From: Microbispora sp. H13382
Lineage (GTDB): Bacteria; Actinomycetota; Actinomycetes; Streptosporangiales; Streptosporangiaceae
Length of the DNA: 64,000 bases
Direction: 5' to 3'
Assembly (NCBI RefSeq): GCF_014161445.1
Contig: NZ_JABBXA010000024.1
Span: forward strand, 1-64,000
Both the position numbers and the translations under genes were made by a program. Shown in pieces: positions 8,755 through 19,398 of this stretch. Position 1 is the first letter of the stretch. The number at the start of each line of letters is the position of its first letter. A model generated the notes under the pieces. The model worked only from the letters and a program-made list of their open reading frames with translations, made no database searches and was not told where the DNA came from.

Positions 8755-8833
8755 TACGCAACGTGGTGACGTATACGCAACAGAGTGACCCGATGTCCCG
8801 GACAGGTCAAGAGCCTTGTGCGTAATCTGCGTA
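8755..8833. promoter_or_regulatory. Divergent purU/iclR-2 control region with repeated TACGCAAC half-sites
   Basis: TACGCAAC occurs at 8755-8762 and again at 8774-8781, 19 bases apart on the same face. Inverted-orientation copies TGTGCGTA (8817-8824) and TCTGCGTA (8826-8833) lie next to the iclR-2 start. They match the palindrome at 9693 and the elements before mscR and the dimethylglycine oxidase gene. These are likely IclR operators giving autoregulation and purU control. Confidence 0.5.
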
Positions 8834-8843
8834 GAGTTGTGCC

Positions 8844-9626
8844 ATGAGCAACGGGCCGGGTGACGGTTCGGCGGTGCAGTCCGTCGACCGCGCACTCACC
8901 ATCCTGAAGTTGCTCGCCCGGAACGGCGAGCTCGGCGTCAGCGAGATGGCGGCCGTCCTCGGCGTACACAGGTCCACCGCGTTCCGCCTGGTGGCGACGC
9001 TGGAGAGCCACGATCTGGTCGAGCAGGACAGCGACCGCGGCAGGTACCGGCTGGGCGTGGGCCTGGTCAGGCTCGCCGGGGCGACCAGTGCCCGGCTCGA
9101 CCTGGTGCGCGAGAGCCGCGCCGTCACGCCTGCGCTCGCCCGCACGGTGGGGGAGACCGTGAACGTGGCCGTCCTCTCCGGCCGGGAGGCCCTGTACGTC
9201 GACCAGGTCGCCGGGCCGTCGGCGCTGCAACTGCACAACTGGGTGGGCCAGCGCATCCCGCTGCACGCGACGTCCAACGGCAAGGTGCTGCTCGCGCACG
9301 CGCCGGCCGCGTTGTACGACGAGGTGGTCGCGGCGGGGCTGCCCGGCCTCGCCGCCCGCACCGTCACCGATCCCGGGCTGCTGCGCGCGGAGCTGGCCGA
9401 GGTGCGCCGCCGGGGGTACGCGACGGCGGTGGACGAACTGGAGGACGGCCTGAGCGCGGTCGCCGCGCCCATTCTGGGCGCGGACGGCTCCGTCGTCGCC
9501 TCGCTCAGCGCGTCCGGTCCGACCTTCCGGATGCCCGAAAAGGCAATCCCCGCCGTAGCGGAGCAGGTCATGGCGGCGGCTGGCGAGGTATCTGCTCGAA
9601 TGGGCTGGTTTGGGGCGGCAGTGTAA
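8844..9626 (+). CDS. IclR-family transcriptional regulator (2)
   Basis: 260 residues with an N-terminal winged helix (SAVQSVDRALTILKLLARNG; recognition region HRSTAFRLVATLE). The C-terminal IclR effector domain contains NGKVLLAHAP and SASGPTFRMPEKA. The gene is divergent from purU and precedes the betaine ABC operon. Its similarity to the IclR at 5752 suggests duplication. Two related repressors could respond to different intermediates (for example betaine and sarcosine or glycine) on shared operators. The ATG at 8844 is the first sensible start. Confidence 0.88.
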   Translation: MSNGPGDGSAVQSVDRALTILKLLARNGELGVSEMAAVLGVHRSTAFRLVATLESHDLVEQDSDRGRYRLGVGLVRLAGATSARLDLVRESRAVTPALARTVGETVNVAVLSGREALYVDQVAGPSALQLHNWVGQRIPLHATSNGKVLLAHAPAALYDEVVAAGLPGLAARTVTDPGLLRAELAEVRRRGYATAVDELEDGLSAVAAPILGADGSVVASLSASGPTFRMPEKAIPAVAEQVMAAAGEVSARMGWFGAAV

Positions 9627-9642
9627 AAAAGGCGCACAAGCC

Positions 9643-9708
9643 TTGACTGTCCGCGAGTGTCGGGTCGATTCTGTTCCTCGATAAGCAAACAAGTGCGTAA
9701 TACGCAAC
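9643..9708 (+). promoter_or_regulatory. Promoter and palindromic operator of the betaine ABC operon
   Basis: TTGACT at 9643-9648 and GATTCT at 9667-9672 (18-base spacer) form a promoter candidate. GTGCGTAATACGCAAC at 9693-9708 contains the perfect inverted repeat TGCGTA-N-TACGCA. It is the most symmetrical copy of the element shared by the island's transcription units. Confidence 0.5.
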
Positions 9709-9823
9709 TACTGCGCGCTTGCTTTGTCGTGGCGACCGGAAGGCACTGCCTGTGGCGGACCTCTGCATCGGTGGCGCCTGCATCGACGCTGTCGCAGGCG
9801 GACGTCAAGGAGTGTGAGGTGTC

Positions 9824-10908
<1,085 letters not shown>

Positions 10909-10909
<1 letters not shown>

Positions 10910-12888
10910 TGGTGGCCCTCAGCGCGCCGGTGACGCGCCGGTTCCCCTCCCGCACGTACGTCACGGGCGCGGTCGTCGTCGCCTGGATCGCGCTGTGGGT
11001 GGTGCTGAACGGCCGCGACACCCTCCCGCTGGGCGGCGCGCAGCTCACGCCCCTGCACAACCGGCTCGGCGAGGCCGCCGACGCGATCGACGCGAACCGC
11101 GACAGCAATCCGCTGTTCCTCTACTTCGTCAACTACATCCGGCTCTTCCTCGACGCCGCGGTGACGTTCGTCCAGGCACTGATCAGCCAGCCGTCATTCG
11201 GCCGCCCCGTGCCGCTCGTCGGCTGGCTCGGGGTGACCGGCGTCGCCACCGCGATCGCCCACCTCTACGGCAACCGCAAGGTCGCCGTGCTGACGGCGGC
11301 CGGGTTCGCGTCGTTCGGCCTGCTCGGGCTGTGGGAGGAGAGCATGGACACGCTCGCCCTCACCCTGACGGCCGTCGCGCTGTCGCTCGCGGCCGGCATC
11401 CCGCTCGGGATCTGGGCCGGGCTCAGCGACCGCTTCAACCGGATCGTCACGCCGGTGCTGGACTTCATGCAGACCATGCCGACGTTCGTCTACCTGGCCC
11501 CGCTCACGCTCTTCTTCCTGATCGGGCCGGCCAGCGCCACCGTCGCGACGATGATCTACGCGGTCCCGCCCGCGATCCGGCTCACCGCCCACGGCATCAG
11601 GCAGACCCCGCCGGCCACGCTGGAGGCCGCCGACTCCCTCGGCGCCACCGGCGGCCAGTCGCTGCGCAAGGTGCGGCTGCCGCTGGCCAAGCGGACGATC
11701 GTGGTCGGGATCAACCAGACCATCATGGCCGCCCTGTCCATGGCGACGATCGCCGCGCTGATCGACGCGCCCGGCCTCGGCAAGACCGTTCTCAAGGCGC
11801 TGCAGACGCTCGACGTGGGCACCGCGTTCAACGCCGGGCTGGCCATCGTGATCATGGCGATCGTGCTCGACCGGGTGACCTCGGCCGCCGGCCGCCGGGT
11901 GGAGACCGTCCACCGCGCCGGGCGTTCAGACAGGTCGCGGCTGCGCCGGGTGGAAACCGCGGTGACCGCGGCCGTGGCCGTCATGCTCGTCTACCTCTCC
12001 TACACCTACGTCTGGGCCGCGGAGTTCCCCGGCGGGGCGGACCTCGGCTCGTACGTGCGGCGCGGTGCGGACGCCGCCAGCACGTGGGCGCAGGACACGC
12101 TGGTGACCTACACGAACGGGCTGAAGAACGTCGTCACCTACGCCCTGCTCAACCCGTTCGAGGCGTTGCTCGGCCGGTCGCCCTGGTGGCTGGTCGCCGT
12201 GGTGGCGGTGGCCCTCGCGCTGCTGCTCGCGGGCGTGCGCGCGGCGATCACCGCCGCGGTGGGCTGCGCGCTGCTCGTCGCGCTCGGCCTGTGGCACGAC
12301 AGCATGGTCACGCTGGCCACCACACTGGTCGCGACCCTCCTCGTGATGGTCCTCGGGGTGATCCTCGGGGTGTGGATGGGGCGCAGCGAGCGGGCCGACC
12401 GCGTGCTGCGGCCGGTGCTCGACGCCGGCCAGACCATGCCGGCGTTCGTCTACCTCGTGCCGATCCTCGGACTGTTCGGCGCCACCCGGTTCACCGCCAT
12501 CATCGCGGCCGTCGTGTTCGCCGCGCCGGTGTCGGTGAAGCTGGTCGCCGAGGGCATCCGCGGGGTGCCGCACACCGCGGTGGAGGCGGCGACGGCCGGC
12601 GGCGCGAGCACCTGGCAGCTCATGTCCAAGGTGCAGTTGCCCATGGCCCGCGCCGGGATCACGCTCGCGGCCAGCCAGGGTCTCATCTACGTGCTGTCGA
12701 TGGTCGTCGTCGGCGGCCTCGTCGGCGCCGGTGCGCTGGGATACGACGTCGTCGCCGGTTTCTCCCAGCACCAGTTGCGCGGCAAGGGCCTAGCCGCGGG
12801 GCTCGCGATCGTCGTACTCGGAATCATGCTCGACAGGATCATGCGGGCCGCCGCCGCGCGGGCCGGGAGCCCTCCGGCTTCCCGCTGA
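10909..12888 (+). CDS. proW: Tandem-fused betaine ABC transporter permease (ProW-ProW)
   Basis: 659 residues containing two complete binding-protein-dependent transport permease domains in one chain. The first spans about 150-330 (EESMDTLALTL through GTAFNAGLAIVIMAIVLDR) and the second about 460-640 (LWHDSMVTLATTL through KGLAAGLAIVVLGIMLDR). Each carries the EAA-type loop (TLEAADSLGATGGQSLRKV; AVEAATAGGASTWQLMSKV). Bacterial homologues usually form a homodimer of one domain, so the fusion supplies a pseudo-dimer. The ATG at 10909 overlaps the proV stop, and 29 bases separate it from the binding-protein gene. Confidence 0.88.
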
Positions 12889-12917
12889 ACCTGTAACACC
12901 CCCACAGGAGGACCAAC

Positions 12918-13892
12918 GTGGCAGTGACAAGGAACTATGGGCCGCGCGCGCTCGCGCTCGTGGCCGGCGCAGGCCTCCTGCTCTCCGGTTGCGGAGGCGC
13001 GAAGGTCGGGGAGACGCAGGCGGCCTCCGACGGCAAGGGAGGCTGCGGCACCGTCAACCTGGCGATCAACCCGTGGGTCGGCTACGAGGCCAACGCCGCC
13101 GTGATCGCGTACGTGGCGGACAAGGAACTGGGGTGCACGGTCGTCAAGAAGGACCTCAAGGAGGAGGTCGCCTGGCAGGGCTTCGGCACCGGCGAGGTGG
13201 ACGCCGTCGTGGAGAACTGGGGTCACGACGACCTGAAGAAGAAGTACATCGACGAGCAGAAGACCGCCGTGTCCGCGGGCGTCACCGGTAACAAGGGCGT
13301 CATCGGCTGGTTCGTGCCGCCGTGGATGGCGGAGAAGTACCCCGACATCACCGACTGGAAGAACCTCAACAAGTACGCCGACCTGTTCAAGACGTCCGAG
13401 TCGGGCGGCAAGGGCCAGATGCTCGACGGCGACCCGTCCTTCGTCACCAACGACGAGGCGCTGGTCAAGAACCTCGACCTGAACTACAAGGTGGTCTACG
13501 CCGGCAGTGAGGCGGCTCTGATCACGGCCTTCCGTCAGGCGGAGAAGCAGAAGACGCCGCTGCTCGGCTATTTCTACGACCCGCAGTGGTTCATGTCCGA
13601 GGTCAAGCTGGTCAAGGTCGACCTGCCCGAGTACACCGAGGGTTGCGACGCCGACGCCGAGAAGGTGGCCTGCGACTACCCCGTCTACGACCTCGACAAG
13701 ATCGTGAGCAAGAGGTTCGCCGACTCCGGCAGCCCGGCCTACCAGCTCGTCAAGAACTTCACCTGGACGAACGACGACCAGAACCTCGTGGCCAAGTACA
13801 TCTCCGAGGACAAGATGTCCGCCGAGGACGCGGCCGCCAAGTGGGTCAAGGACAACCCCGACAAGGTGAAGGCCTGGCTGCCCCAGGGCTGA
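12918..13892 (+). CDS. proX: Glycine betaine ABC transporter substrate-binding lipoprotein (ProX-like)
   Basis: 324 residues from a GTG preceded by GGAGG. The signal peptide ends in the lipobox LLSGC, with C25 as the lipidated cysteine. The mature protein opens with VNLAINPWVGYEANAAVIAYV, typical of OpuAC-type quaternary-ammonium binding proteins. It has many Trp and Tyr residues that could form the aromatic cage. It is the last gene of the importer operon and is followed by a strong terminator. Choline or another betaine analogue is a possible ligand; the catabolic genes around it favour glycine betaine. Confidence 0.9.
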   Translation: MAVTRNYGPRALALVAGAGLLLSGCGGAKVGETQAASDGKGGCGTVNLAINPWVGYEANAAVIAYVADKELGCTVVKKDLKEEVAWQGFGTGEVDAVVENWGHDDLKKKYIDEQKTAVSAGVTGNKGVIGWFVPPWMAEKYPDITDWKNLNKYADLFKTSESGGKGQMLDGDPSFVTNDEALVKNLDLNYKVVYAGSEAALITAFRQAEKQKTPLLGYFYDPQWFMSEVKLVKVDLPEYTEGCDADAEKVACDYPVYDLDKIVSKRFADSGSPAYQLVKNFTWTNDDQNLVAKYISEDKMSAEDAAAKWVKDNPDKVKAWLPQG

Positions 13893-13992
13893 TTCCGGCC
13901 TCACCCGCGCGGCCGCTCCTCTCCGGGGACCCGCCCCGCCCCGGGAGAGGGCGCCGTCACCGGAGGTCCCGGCCAGGTCCGGAACCGCACTC

Positions 13993-14046
13993 CGTGCCCG
14001 GTGCCGATCTTCCCCCTGGATCGGCACCGGGCACGGTTTTGTCCTG
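13993..14046 (+). terminator. Strong intrinsic terminator of the ABC operon
   Basis: A perfect 17-bp stem (13993-14009 with 14019-14035) encloses a 9-base loop. It is followed by GTTTTGTCCTGTTTTT. This is the clearest Rho-independent terminator in the window, and it separates importer transcription from the dimethylglycine/sarcosine operon. Confidence 0.85.
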
Positions 14047-14056
14047 TTTTTGACGC

Positions 14057-14122
14057 TTGACACCCGCACTATGAGGCGTCAGGCTTGTTGCGTTAAGCGC
14101 ATAACGTTGCGAATTATGCAAC
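14057..14122 (+). promoter_or_regulatory. Promoter and double operator of the dimethylglycine/sarcosine operon
   Basis: TTGACA at 14057-14062 and CAGGCT at 14080-14085 have a 17-base spacer. Directly after come GTTGCGTTAAGCGCATAAC (14087-14105) and GTTGCGAATTATGCAAC (14106-14122), two adjacent dyads of the island-wide element. The arrangement mirrors the mscR promoter, where GTTGCG starts one base after the -10. Repression at the transcription start by an IclR protein is the likely mode. Confidence 0.55.
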
Positions 14123-14135
14123 ATCGGAGGTGGGT

Positions 14136-16574
14136 ATGACGGGCCCGCGCGTCGTCATCATCGGAGCAGGCGTCGTCGGTGCGGCGCTCGCCGACGAACT
14201 GTCACTCCGAGGCTGGACGGACGTTACGGTGGTCGACCAGGGCCCGGTGCCCGCGACCGGAGGCTCCTCCTCGCACGCGCCGGGACTGGTCTTCCAGATC
14301 AACGGCTCGAAGACCATGACCCAGATGGCCCGCTACACCGTCGAGAAGTTCTGCTCGCTCGACCTCGACGGCGAGCCCTGCTTCCTCCAGGTCGGCGGCC
14401 TGGAGGTCGCGACCAGCCCGGAGCGGCTCGCCGAACTGCACCGCAGGCACGGCTGGGCCACGTCCTGGGGCGTCGAGTCGCGCCTGCTCACCTCCGCCGA
14501 ATGCGCCGGGCTCTTCCCCCTGCTCGACCCCGGCGTCGTGCTCGGCGGCCTGCACATCCCCACCGACGGCGTCGCCAAGGCCGTACGCGCGGTCGAGGCG
14601 CAGCTCAGGCGGGCCCAGTCCCGTGGCGTACGCGTGCTGGAGCGGCACGAGGTGCTCGACGTCCGCACCGAGGACGGCCGGGTGGCCGGCGTGGTGACCG
14701 ACCAGGGCGAGATCGCCGCCGACGTCGTGGTCTGCTGCGCCGGCATCTGGGGGCCGAAGGTCGCCGGAATGGTCGGAATGCCGCTGCCGCTGACCCCGCT
14801 CGCGCACCAGCTCGCCTGGACCGGCCAGGTGCCCGACCTGGCGGGACGCGAGGAGGAGGCGACGCTGCCGATCCTGCGGCACCAGGACGCCGACCTCTAC
14901 TACCGCCAGCGGTTCGACGGCGTCGGCATCGGCTACTACGGGCACCGCCCGATGCCGGTCAAGCCCGAGGACCTGCTGTCGGTGGACGAGGCCGAGGTCA
15001 TGCCGTCGGTGCTCACGTTCACGCCGGAGGACTTCGAGGACGCCTGGAGCGAGACGCAGCGGCTGCTGCCCGGCACCCGGGCCGCGAAGATCGACGAGGG
15101 CATCAACGGACTGTTCTCCTTCACCCAGGACCACATGCCCCTCATGGGCGAGTCCCCGGACGTGAAGGGCTTCTGGGTCGCCGAGGCGGTCTGGGTGACC
15201 CACTCCGCCGGCGTCGGCAAGGCGATGGCCGAGTGGCTGGTCGACGGCCACTGCTCGTCCTTCGACCTGCACGAGTGCGACGTCAACCGGTTCGAGCCGC
15301 ACCAGCTCGCCCCCGACTACGTGCTGGCCCGCGACTGCCAGAACTTCGTCGAGGTCTACGACATCATCCACCCGCTCCAGCCGATGGAGGAGCCGCGGCC
15401 GCTGCGCCTCAGCCCCTTCCACACCCGCCAGCGCGAGCTGGACGCGTTCTTTCTGGAGGCCGTCGGGTACGAGCGGCCGCAGTGGTACGGCGCCAACGCC
15501 CGCCTGCTGGAGGGCCGCGACATCCCCACGCCCGGCGACTGGGCGGCGCGCTACTGGTCGCCGATCGTCGGCGCGGAGGCCCGGGCGTCCCGCGAGTCCG
15601 TCGCGCTGTACGACATGACCGCGCTGAAGCGGCTGGAGGTCGCGGGGCCCGGCGCCCTGGCCTTCCTGCAGCGGCTGACGACCGGCCAGATGGACAAGTC
15701 GGTCGGCTCGGTGACCTACTGCCTGCTGCTCGACACCGACGGCGGCATCCGCAGCGACGTGACCGTCGCCCGGCTGGGCCGCGACGAGTTCCAGGTCGGC
15801 GCCAACGGCAACCTCGACCTCGACTGGTTCCACCGTCACCTGCCCGCGGACGGCTCGGTGATGGTCCGCGACATCACGGCCGGCACCTGCTGCCTCGGCG
15901 TCTGGGGGCCCCGCGCCCGCGACCTCGTCCAGCCGCTGACCGACGCCGACTTCTCCAACCAGGGCTTCCGCTACTTCCGCGCGAAGAAGGCGTACATCGG
16001 CACGGTGCCGGTCACCGCGCTGCGGCTGTCGTACATCGGCGAGCTGGGCTGGGAGCTCTACACCACCGCCGACCTGGGCGCCAAGCTGTGGGACACGCTC
16101 TGGGAGGCGGGGCAGCAGTACGGCGTCATCGCCGGCGGGCGCGGCGCCTTCGCGAGCCTGCGGCTGGAGAAGGGCTACCGGTCCTTCGGCGCCGACATGA
16201 CCTTCGAGCACGACCCGTACGAGGCGGGGCTCGGCTTCGCGGTGAAGCTCGACAAGGGCGACTTCATCGGCCGCGAGGCCCTGGAGCGGCGCAAGGAGAA
16301 CGTGCGCCGCCGTCTCGCCTGCCTGACCATCGACGACCCCGCCCAGGTGGTCATGGGCAAGGAGCCGGTGTACGACGGCGAGAGCGCCGTCGGCTACGTC
16401 ACCAGCGCGGCCTTCGGCTACACGATCGGCAAGGGCATCGCCTATGCCTGGCTGCCCGCCGAGCTGGCCACGCCTGGACGCACGCTGGAGATCGGCTACT
16501 TCGACCGGCGGGTGACCGCCGTGGTCGCCGAGGAGCCCCTGTTCGACCCCGCCATGGAACGGCTGCGCAGCTAG
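14136..16574 (+). CDS. Dimethylglycine oxidase/dehydrogenase (FAD + THF-binding)
   Basis: 812 residues. An N-terminal FAD-binding oxidase domain has the dinucleotide motif VVIIGAGVVGAALA and H47 in SSSHAPGLV, equivalent to the histidine that binds FAD covalently in dimethylglycine dehydrogenases. A C-terminal aminomethyltransferase (GcvT-like) domain (about 435-805) transfers the methylene group to THF. The length matches Arthrobacter dimethylglycine oxidase. It converts dimethylglycine to sarcosine plus 5,10-methylene-THF in the cytosol. The ATG at 14136 follows CGGAGG; an in-frame GTG at 14130 is inside the ribosome binding site. It is first gene of a six-gene operon. A sarcosine dehydrogenase-like role is the alternative. 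Confidence 0.85.
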   Translation: MTGPRVVIIGAGVVGAALADELSLRGWTDVTVVDQGPVPATGGSSSHAPGLVFQINGSKTMTQMARYTVEKFCSLDLDGEPCFLQVGGLEVATSPERLAELHRRHGWATSWGVESRLLTSAECAGLFPLLDPGVVLGGLHIPTDGVAKAVRAVEAQLRRAQSRGVRVLERHEVLDVRTEDGRVAGVVTDQGEIAADVVVCCAGIWGPKVAGMVGMPLPLTPLAHQLAWTGQVPDLAGREEEATLPILRHQDADLYYRQRFDGVGIGYYGHRPMPVKPEDLLSVDEAEVMPSVLTFTPEDFEDAWSETQRLLPGTRAAKIDEGINGLFSFTQDHMPLMGESPDVKGFWVAEAVWVTHSAGVGKAMAEWLVDGHCSSFDLHECDVNRFEPHQLAPDYVLARDCQNFVEVYDIIHPLQPMEEPRPLRLSPFHTRQRELDAFFLEAVGYERPQWYGANARLLEGRDIPTPGDWAARYWSPIVGAEARASRESVALYDMTALKRLEVAGPGALAFLQRLTTGQMDKSVGSVTYCLLLDTDGGIRSDVTVARLGRDEFQVGANGNLDLDWFHRHLPADGSVMVRDITAGTCCLGVWGPRARDLVQPLTDADFSNQGFRYFRAKKAYIGTVPVTALRLSYIGELGWELYTTADLGAKLWDTLWEAGQQYGVIAGGRGAFASLRLEKGYRSFGADMTFEHDPYEAGLGFAVKLDKGDFIGREALERRKENVRRRLACLTIDDPAQVVMGKEPVYDGESAVGYVTSAAFGYTIGKGIAYAWLPAELATPGRTLEIGYFDRRVTAVVAEEPLFDPAMERLRS

Positions 16575-16585
16575 TGAGGACTGAA

Positions 16586-17863
16586 GTGAACGATTCGGTG
16601 ATGGACGCGCCGCTCGCCGAGACCGACCCGGAGGTGGCGGCGGCGATCGGCGAGGAGACCCGCCGCCAGCGGTCCACCCTGGAGATGATCGCCTCGGAGA
16701 ACTTCGCGCCGGTCTCGGTGATGCAGGCGCAGGGCTCGGTGCTCACCAACAAGTACGCCGAGGGCTACCCGGGCAGGCGCTACTACGGCGGCTGCGAGCA
16801 CGTCGACGTGATCGAGCGACTGGCGATCGACCGGGTGAAGGCGCTGTTCGGCGCCGAGGCCGCCAACGTGCAGCCCCACTCGGGGGCGCAGGCCAACGCG
16901 GCGGCCATGTCCGCGCTGCTGGAGCCGGGCGACACGATCCTCGGCCTCGACCTCGCGCACGGCGGCCACCTCACCCACGGCATGCGGATCAACTTCTCCG
17001 GACGGCTCTACAACGTCGTGGCCTACCACGTGCGCGAGAGCGACAGCCTCGTGGACATGGACGAGGTCGAGCGGCTCGCCCGTGAGCACCGGCCCAAGCT
17101 GATCATCGCGGGCTGGTCGGCCTACCCCCGTCACCTCGACTTCGCCGCGTTCCGGCGGATCGCCGACGAGGTCGGGGCGTACCTGATGGTGGACATGGCG
17201 CACTTCGCCGGGCTGGTCGCGGCGGGGCTGCACCCGTCGCCGGTCCCGCACGCGCACGTCGTCACCACGACCACGCACAAGACGCTCGGCGGGCCCAGGG
17301 GCGGGGTCATCCTGTCCGCCGAGGACCTGGCCAAGAAGATCAACTCGTCGGTGTTCCCGGGTCAGCAGGGCGGCCCGCTGGAGCACGTCATCGCGGCCAA
17401 GGCCGTCGCGTTCAAGATCGCGGCGGGGGAGTGGTTCCGCGACCGGCAGCGCCGCACGCTGGAGGGCGCCCGGATCCTCGCCGAGCGGCTGCTCGCCCCC
17501 GACGCCGCCGAGGCGGGCGTACGCGTGCTGTCCGGCGGGACGGACGTCCACCTGGTGCTGGCCGACCTGCGCGAGTCCGCACTGGACGGCAGGCAGGCCG
17601 AGGACCGGCTCCACGAGGCCGGGATCACGGTCAACCGCAACGCGGTGCCGTTCGACCCCCGGCCCCCGATGGTCACCTCGGGGCTGCGGATCGGCACCCC
17701 GGCCCTGGCCACCCGGGGCTTCGCCCGCCCCGAGTTCGAGGAGGTCTCCGACGTGATCGCGCGGGTGCTCCAGCCCGAAGCGGACCTGGCCGCGCTGCGT
17801 GCCCGGGTCGAGGCGCTCGCCGCCAAGCACCCCCTCTACCCGGGTGTCGGGGAGGCCCGATGA
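16586..17863 (+). CDS. glyA: Serine hydroxymethyltransferase
   Basis: 425 residues from a GTG at 16586, preceded by GAGGA and 11 bases after the previous stop. The PLP lysine is K232 in TTTTHKTLGGPRGG; other SHMT landmarks are EMIASENF, YAEGYPGRRYYGG and VDMAHFAGL. It condenses glycine with 5,10-methylene-THF to make serine, so it consumes both products of the demethylases encoded with it. The stop overlaps the soxB start (ATGA). It is probably a pathway-dedicated second copy beside a housekeeping glyA, but that cannot be checked here. Confidence 0.93.
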   Translation: MNDSVMDAPLAETDPEVAAAIGEETRRQRSTLEMIASENFAPVSVMQAQGSVLTNKYAEGYPGRRYYGGCEHVDVIERLAIDRVKALFGAEAANVQPHSGAQANAAAMSALLEPGDTILGLDLAHGGHLTHGMRINFSGRLYNVVAYHVRESDSLVDMDEVERLAREHRPKLIIAGWSAYPRHLDFAAFRRIADEVGAYLMVDMAHFAGLVAAGLHPSPVPHAHVVTTTTHKTLGGPRGGVILSAEDLAKKINSSVFPGQQGGPLEHVIAAKAVAFKIAAGEWFRDRQRRTLEGARILAERLLAPDAAEAGVRVLSGGTDVHLVLADLRESALDGRQAEDRLHEAGITVNRNAVPFDPRPPMVTSGLRIGTPALATRGFARPEFEEVSDVIARVLQPEADLAALRARVEALAAKHPLYPGVGEAR

Positions 17864-19107
17864 GCCCCCGCGCTCGCACCACCCGACCACCGGGCGTCGA
17901 CCTGCCGGACCACCCCGACCGGCTGTGGAGCCCGGCCGAGCCGAAGCGCGCGTACGACGTGGTCATCGTCGGCGGCGGCGGCCACGGCCTGGCCACGGCC
18001 TACTACCTGGCCAAGAACCACGGCATCACCGACGTCGCGGTGCTGGAGCGCGGCTGGCTCGCCGGCGGCAACATGGCCCGCAACACCACGATCATCCGGT
18101 CCAACTACCTGTGGGACGAGAGCGCGGGCATCTACGAGCACGCGCTGAAGCTGTGGGAGGGGCTGGAGGAGGACCTCGGCTACCCGCTGCTGTTCAGCCA
18201 GCGCGGTGTGCTCAACCTCGCCCACAGCCTGCAGGACGTGCGCGACAGCGTGCGCCGGGTCAACGCCAACCGGCTCAACGGCGTGGACGCCGAGTGGCTG
18301 ACGCCGGAGCAGGTCAAGGAGGTCTGCCCGATCGTCGACATCTCCCCGGACGTGCGCTACCCCGTGCTCGGCGGCACCTACCAGCCGCGGGCCGGCATCG
18401 CCAAGCATGACTACGTCGCCTGGGGCTTCGCGAAGGCCGCGGCCGACCTCGGGGTCGACATGATCGAGCACTGCGAGGTGACCGGCCTCGACGTGCGCGA
18501 CGGCCGGGTGACCGGCGTCCAGACCACGCGCGGCCCCATCGCGGCAGGGAAGGTCGCGCTCGCCGCCGCCGGGCACTCCTCGGTCGTCGCCGGATACGCG
18601 GGGGTGTCGCTGCCGCTGCAGAGCCACCCGCTGCAGGCGCTGGTGTCGGAGCTGCTGGAGCCGGTGCACCCCACCGTCGTCATGTCGAACGCGGTCCACG
18701 TCTACGTGAGCCAGGCGCACAAGGGCGAGCTGGTCATGGGAGCGGGCATCGACGCGGCGAACTCCTACCGACAGCGGGGCGCGTTCCACGTCATCGAGCG
18801 GCAGATGTCGGCCGCGCTGGAGCTGTTCCCGGTCTTCGCGCGGGCGCACGTGCTGCGGACCTGGGGCGGCGTGGTGGACGTGACCCCCGACGCCTCGCCG
18901 ATCGTCGGGCTCACCCCCGTCGAGGACCTGTACGTCAACTGCGGCTGGGGAACCGGCGGGTTCAAGGCCACCCCGGGCGTCGGCTGGTGCTACGCCCACA
19001 CGGTCGCCACCGGCGAGCCGCACCCGCTCAACGCCCCCTTCTCCCTCGAGCGGTTCACCACAGGAAAGCTCGTCGACGAGCACGGCGCCGCCGCCGTCGC
19101 GCATTAA
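17860..19107 (+). CDS. soxB: Heterotetrameric sarcosine oxidase, beta subunit
   Basis: 415 residues. The FAD dinucleotide motif VVIVGGGGHGLATAYYLA lies near 34-51. The AKHDYVAWGFA segment holds H183, equivalent to the histidine that carries covalent FMN in SoxB. The C-terminus has the conserved CGWGTGGFKATPG segment. The subunit houses the sarcosine oxidation site that yields glycine and an imine passed to SoxA-bound THF. It overlaps glyA by 4 bases and is followed by soxD 12 bases later. Confidence 0.92.
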   Translation: MSPRARTTRPPGVDLPDHPDRLWSPAEPKRAYDVVIVGGGGHGLATAYYLAKNHGITDVAVLERGWLAGGNMARNTTIIRSNYLWDESAGIYEHALKLWEGLEEDLGYPLLFSQRGVLNLAHSLQDVRDSVRRVNANRLNGVDAEWLTPEQVKEVCPIVDISPDVRYPVLGGTYQPRAGIAKHDYVAWGFAKAAADLGVDMIEHCEVTGLDVRDGRVTGVQTTRGPIAAGKVALAAAGHSSVVAGYAGVSLPLQSHPLQALVSELLEPVHPTVVMSNAVHVYVSQAHKGELVMGAGIDAANSYRQRGAFHVIERQMSAALELFPVFARAHVLRTWGGVVDVTPDASPIVGLTPVEDLYVNCGWGTGGFKATPGVGWCYAHTVATGEPHPLNAPFSLERFTTGKLVDEHGAAAVAH

Positions 19108-19119
19108 CACGGAGTCGAA

Positions 19120-19398
19120 ATGCTGCTGATTCCCTGCCCGTGGTGCGGGCCGCGGGACGAGGCCGAGTTCCACTACGGGGGGCAGGCCCACGTCGCCTAT
19201 CCGGAGGACCCGGCCGCCCTGTCCGACGAGGAGTGGGCCCGCTACCTGTTCTTCCGCGACAATCCCAAGGGCCTGTTCGCGGAGCGGTGGAGCCACACCG
19301 CCGGGTGCCGCCGCTGGTTCAACGCCGTACGGGACACCGCCACCAACGAGATCCACGCCGTCTACCGCGTGGGCGAGCCGCGGCCGGTGATCGCATGA
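19120..19398 (+). CDS. soxD: Sarcosine oxidase, delta subunit (zinc-binding)
   Basis: 92 residues. C6 and C9 (IPCPWCGPR), H59 and C63 (SHTAGCRRW) match the four zinc ligands of SoxD. It is a structural subunit that caps the SoxA/SoxB interface. The length is typical. It overlaps soxA by 4 bases, so translation is coupled. Confidence 0.92.
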   Translation: MLLIPCPWCGPRDEAEFHYGGQAHVAYPEDPAALSDEEWARYLFFRDNPKGLFAERWSHTAGCRRWFNAVRDTATNEIHAVYRVGEPRPVIA

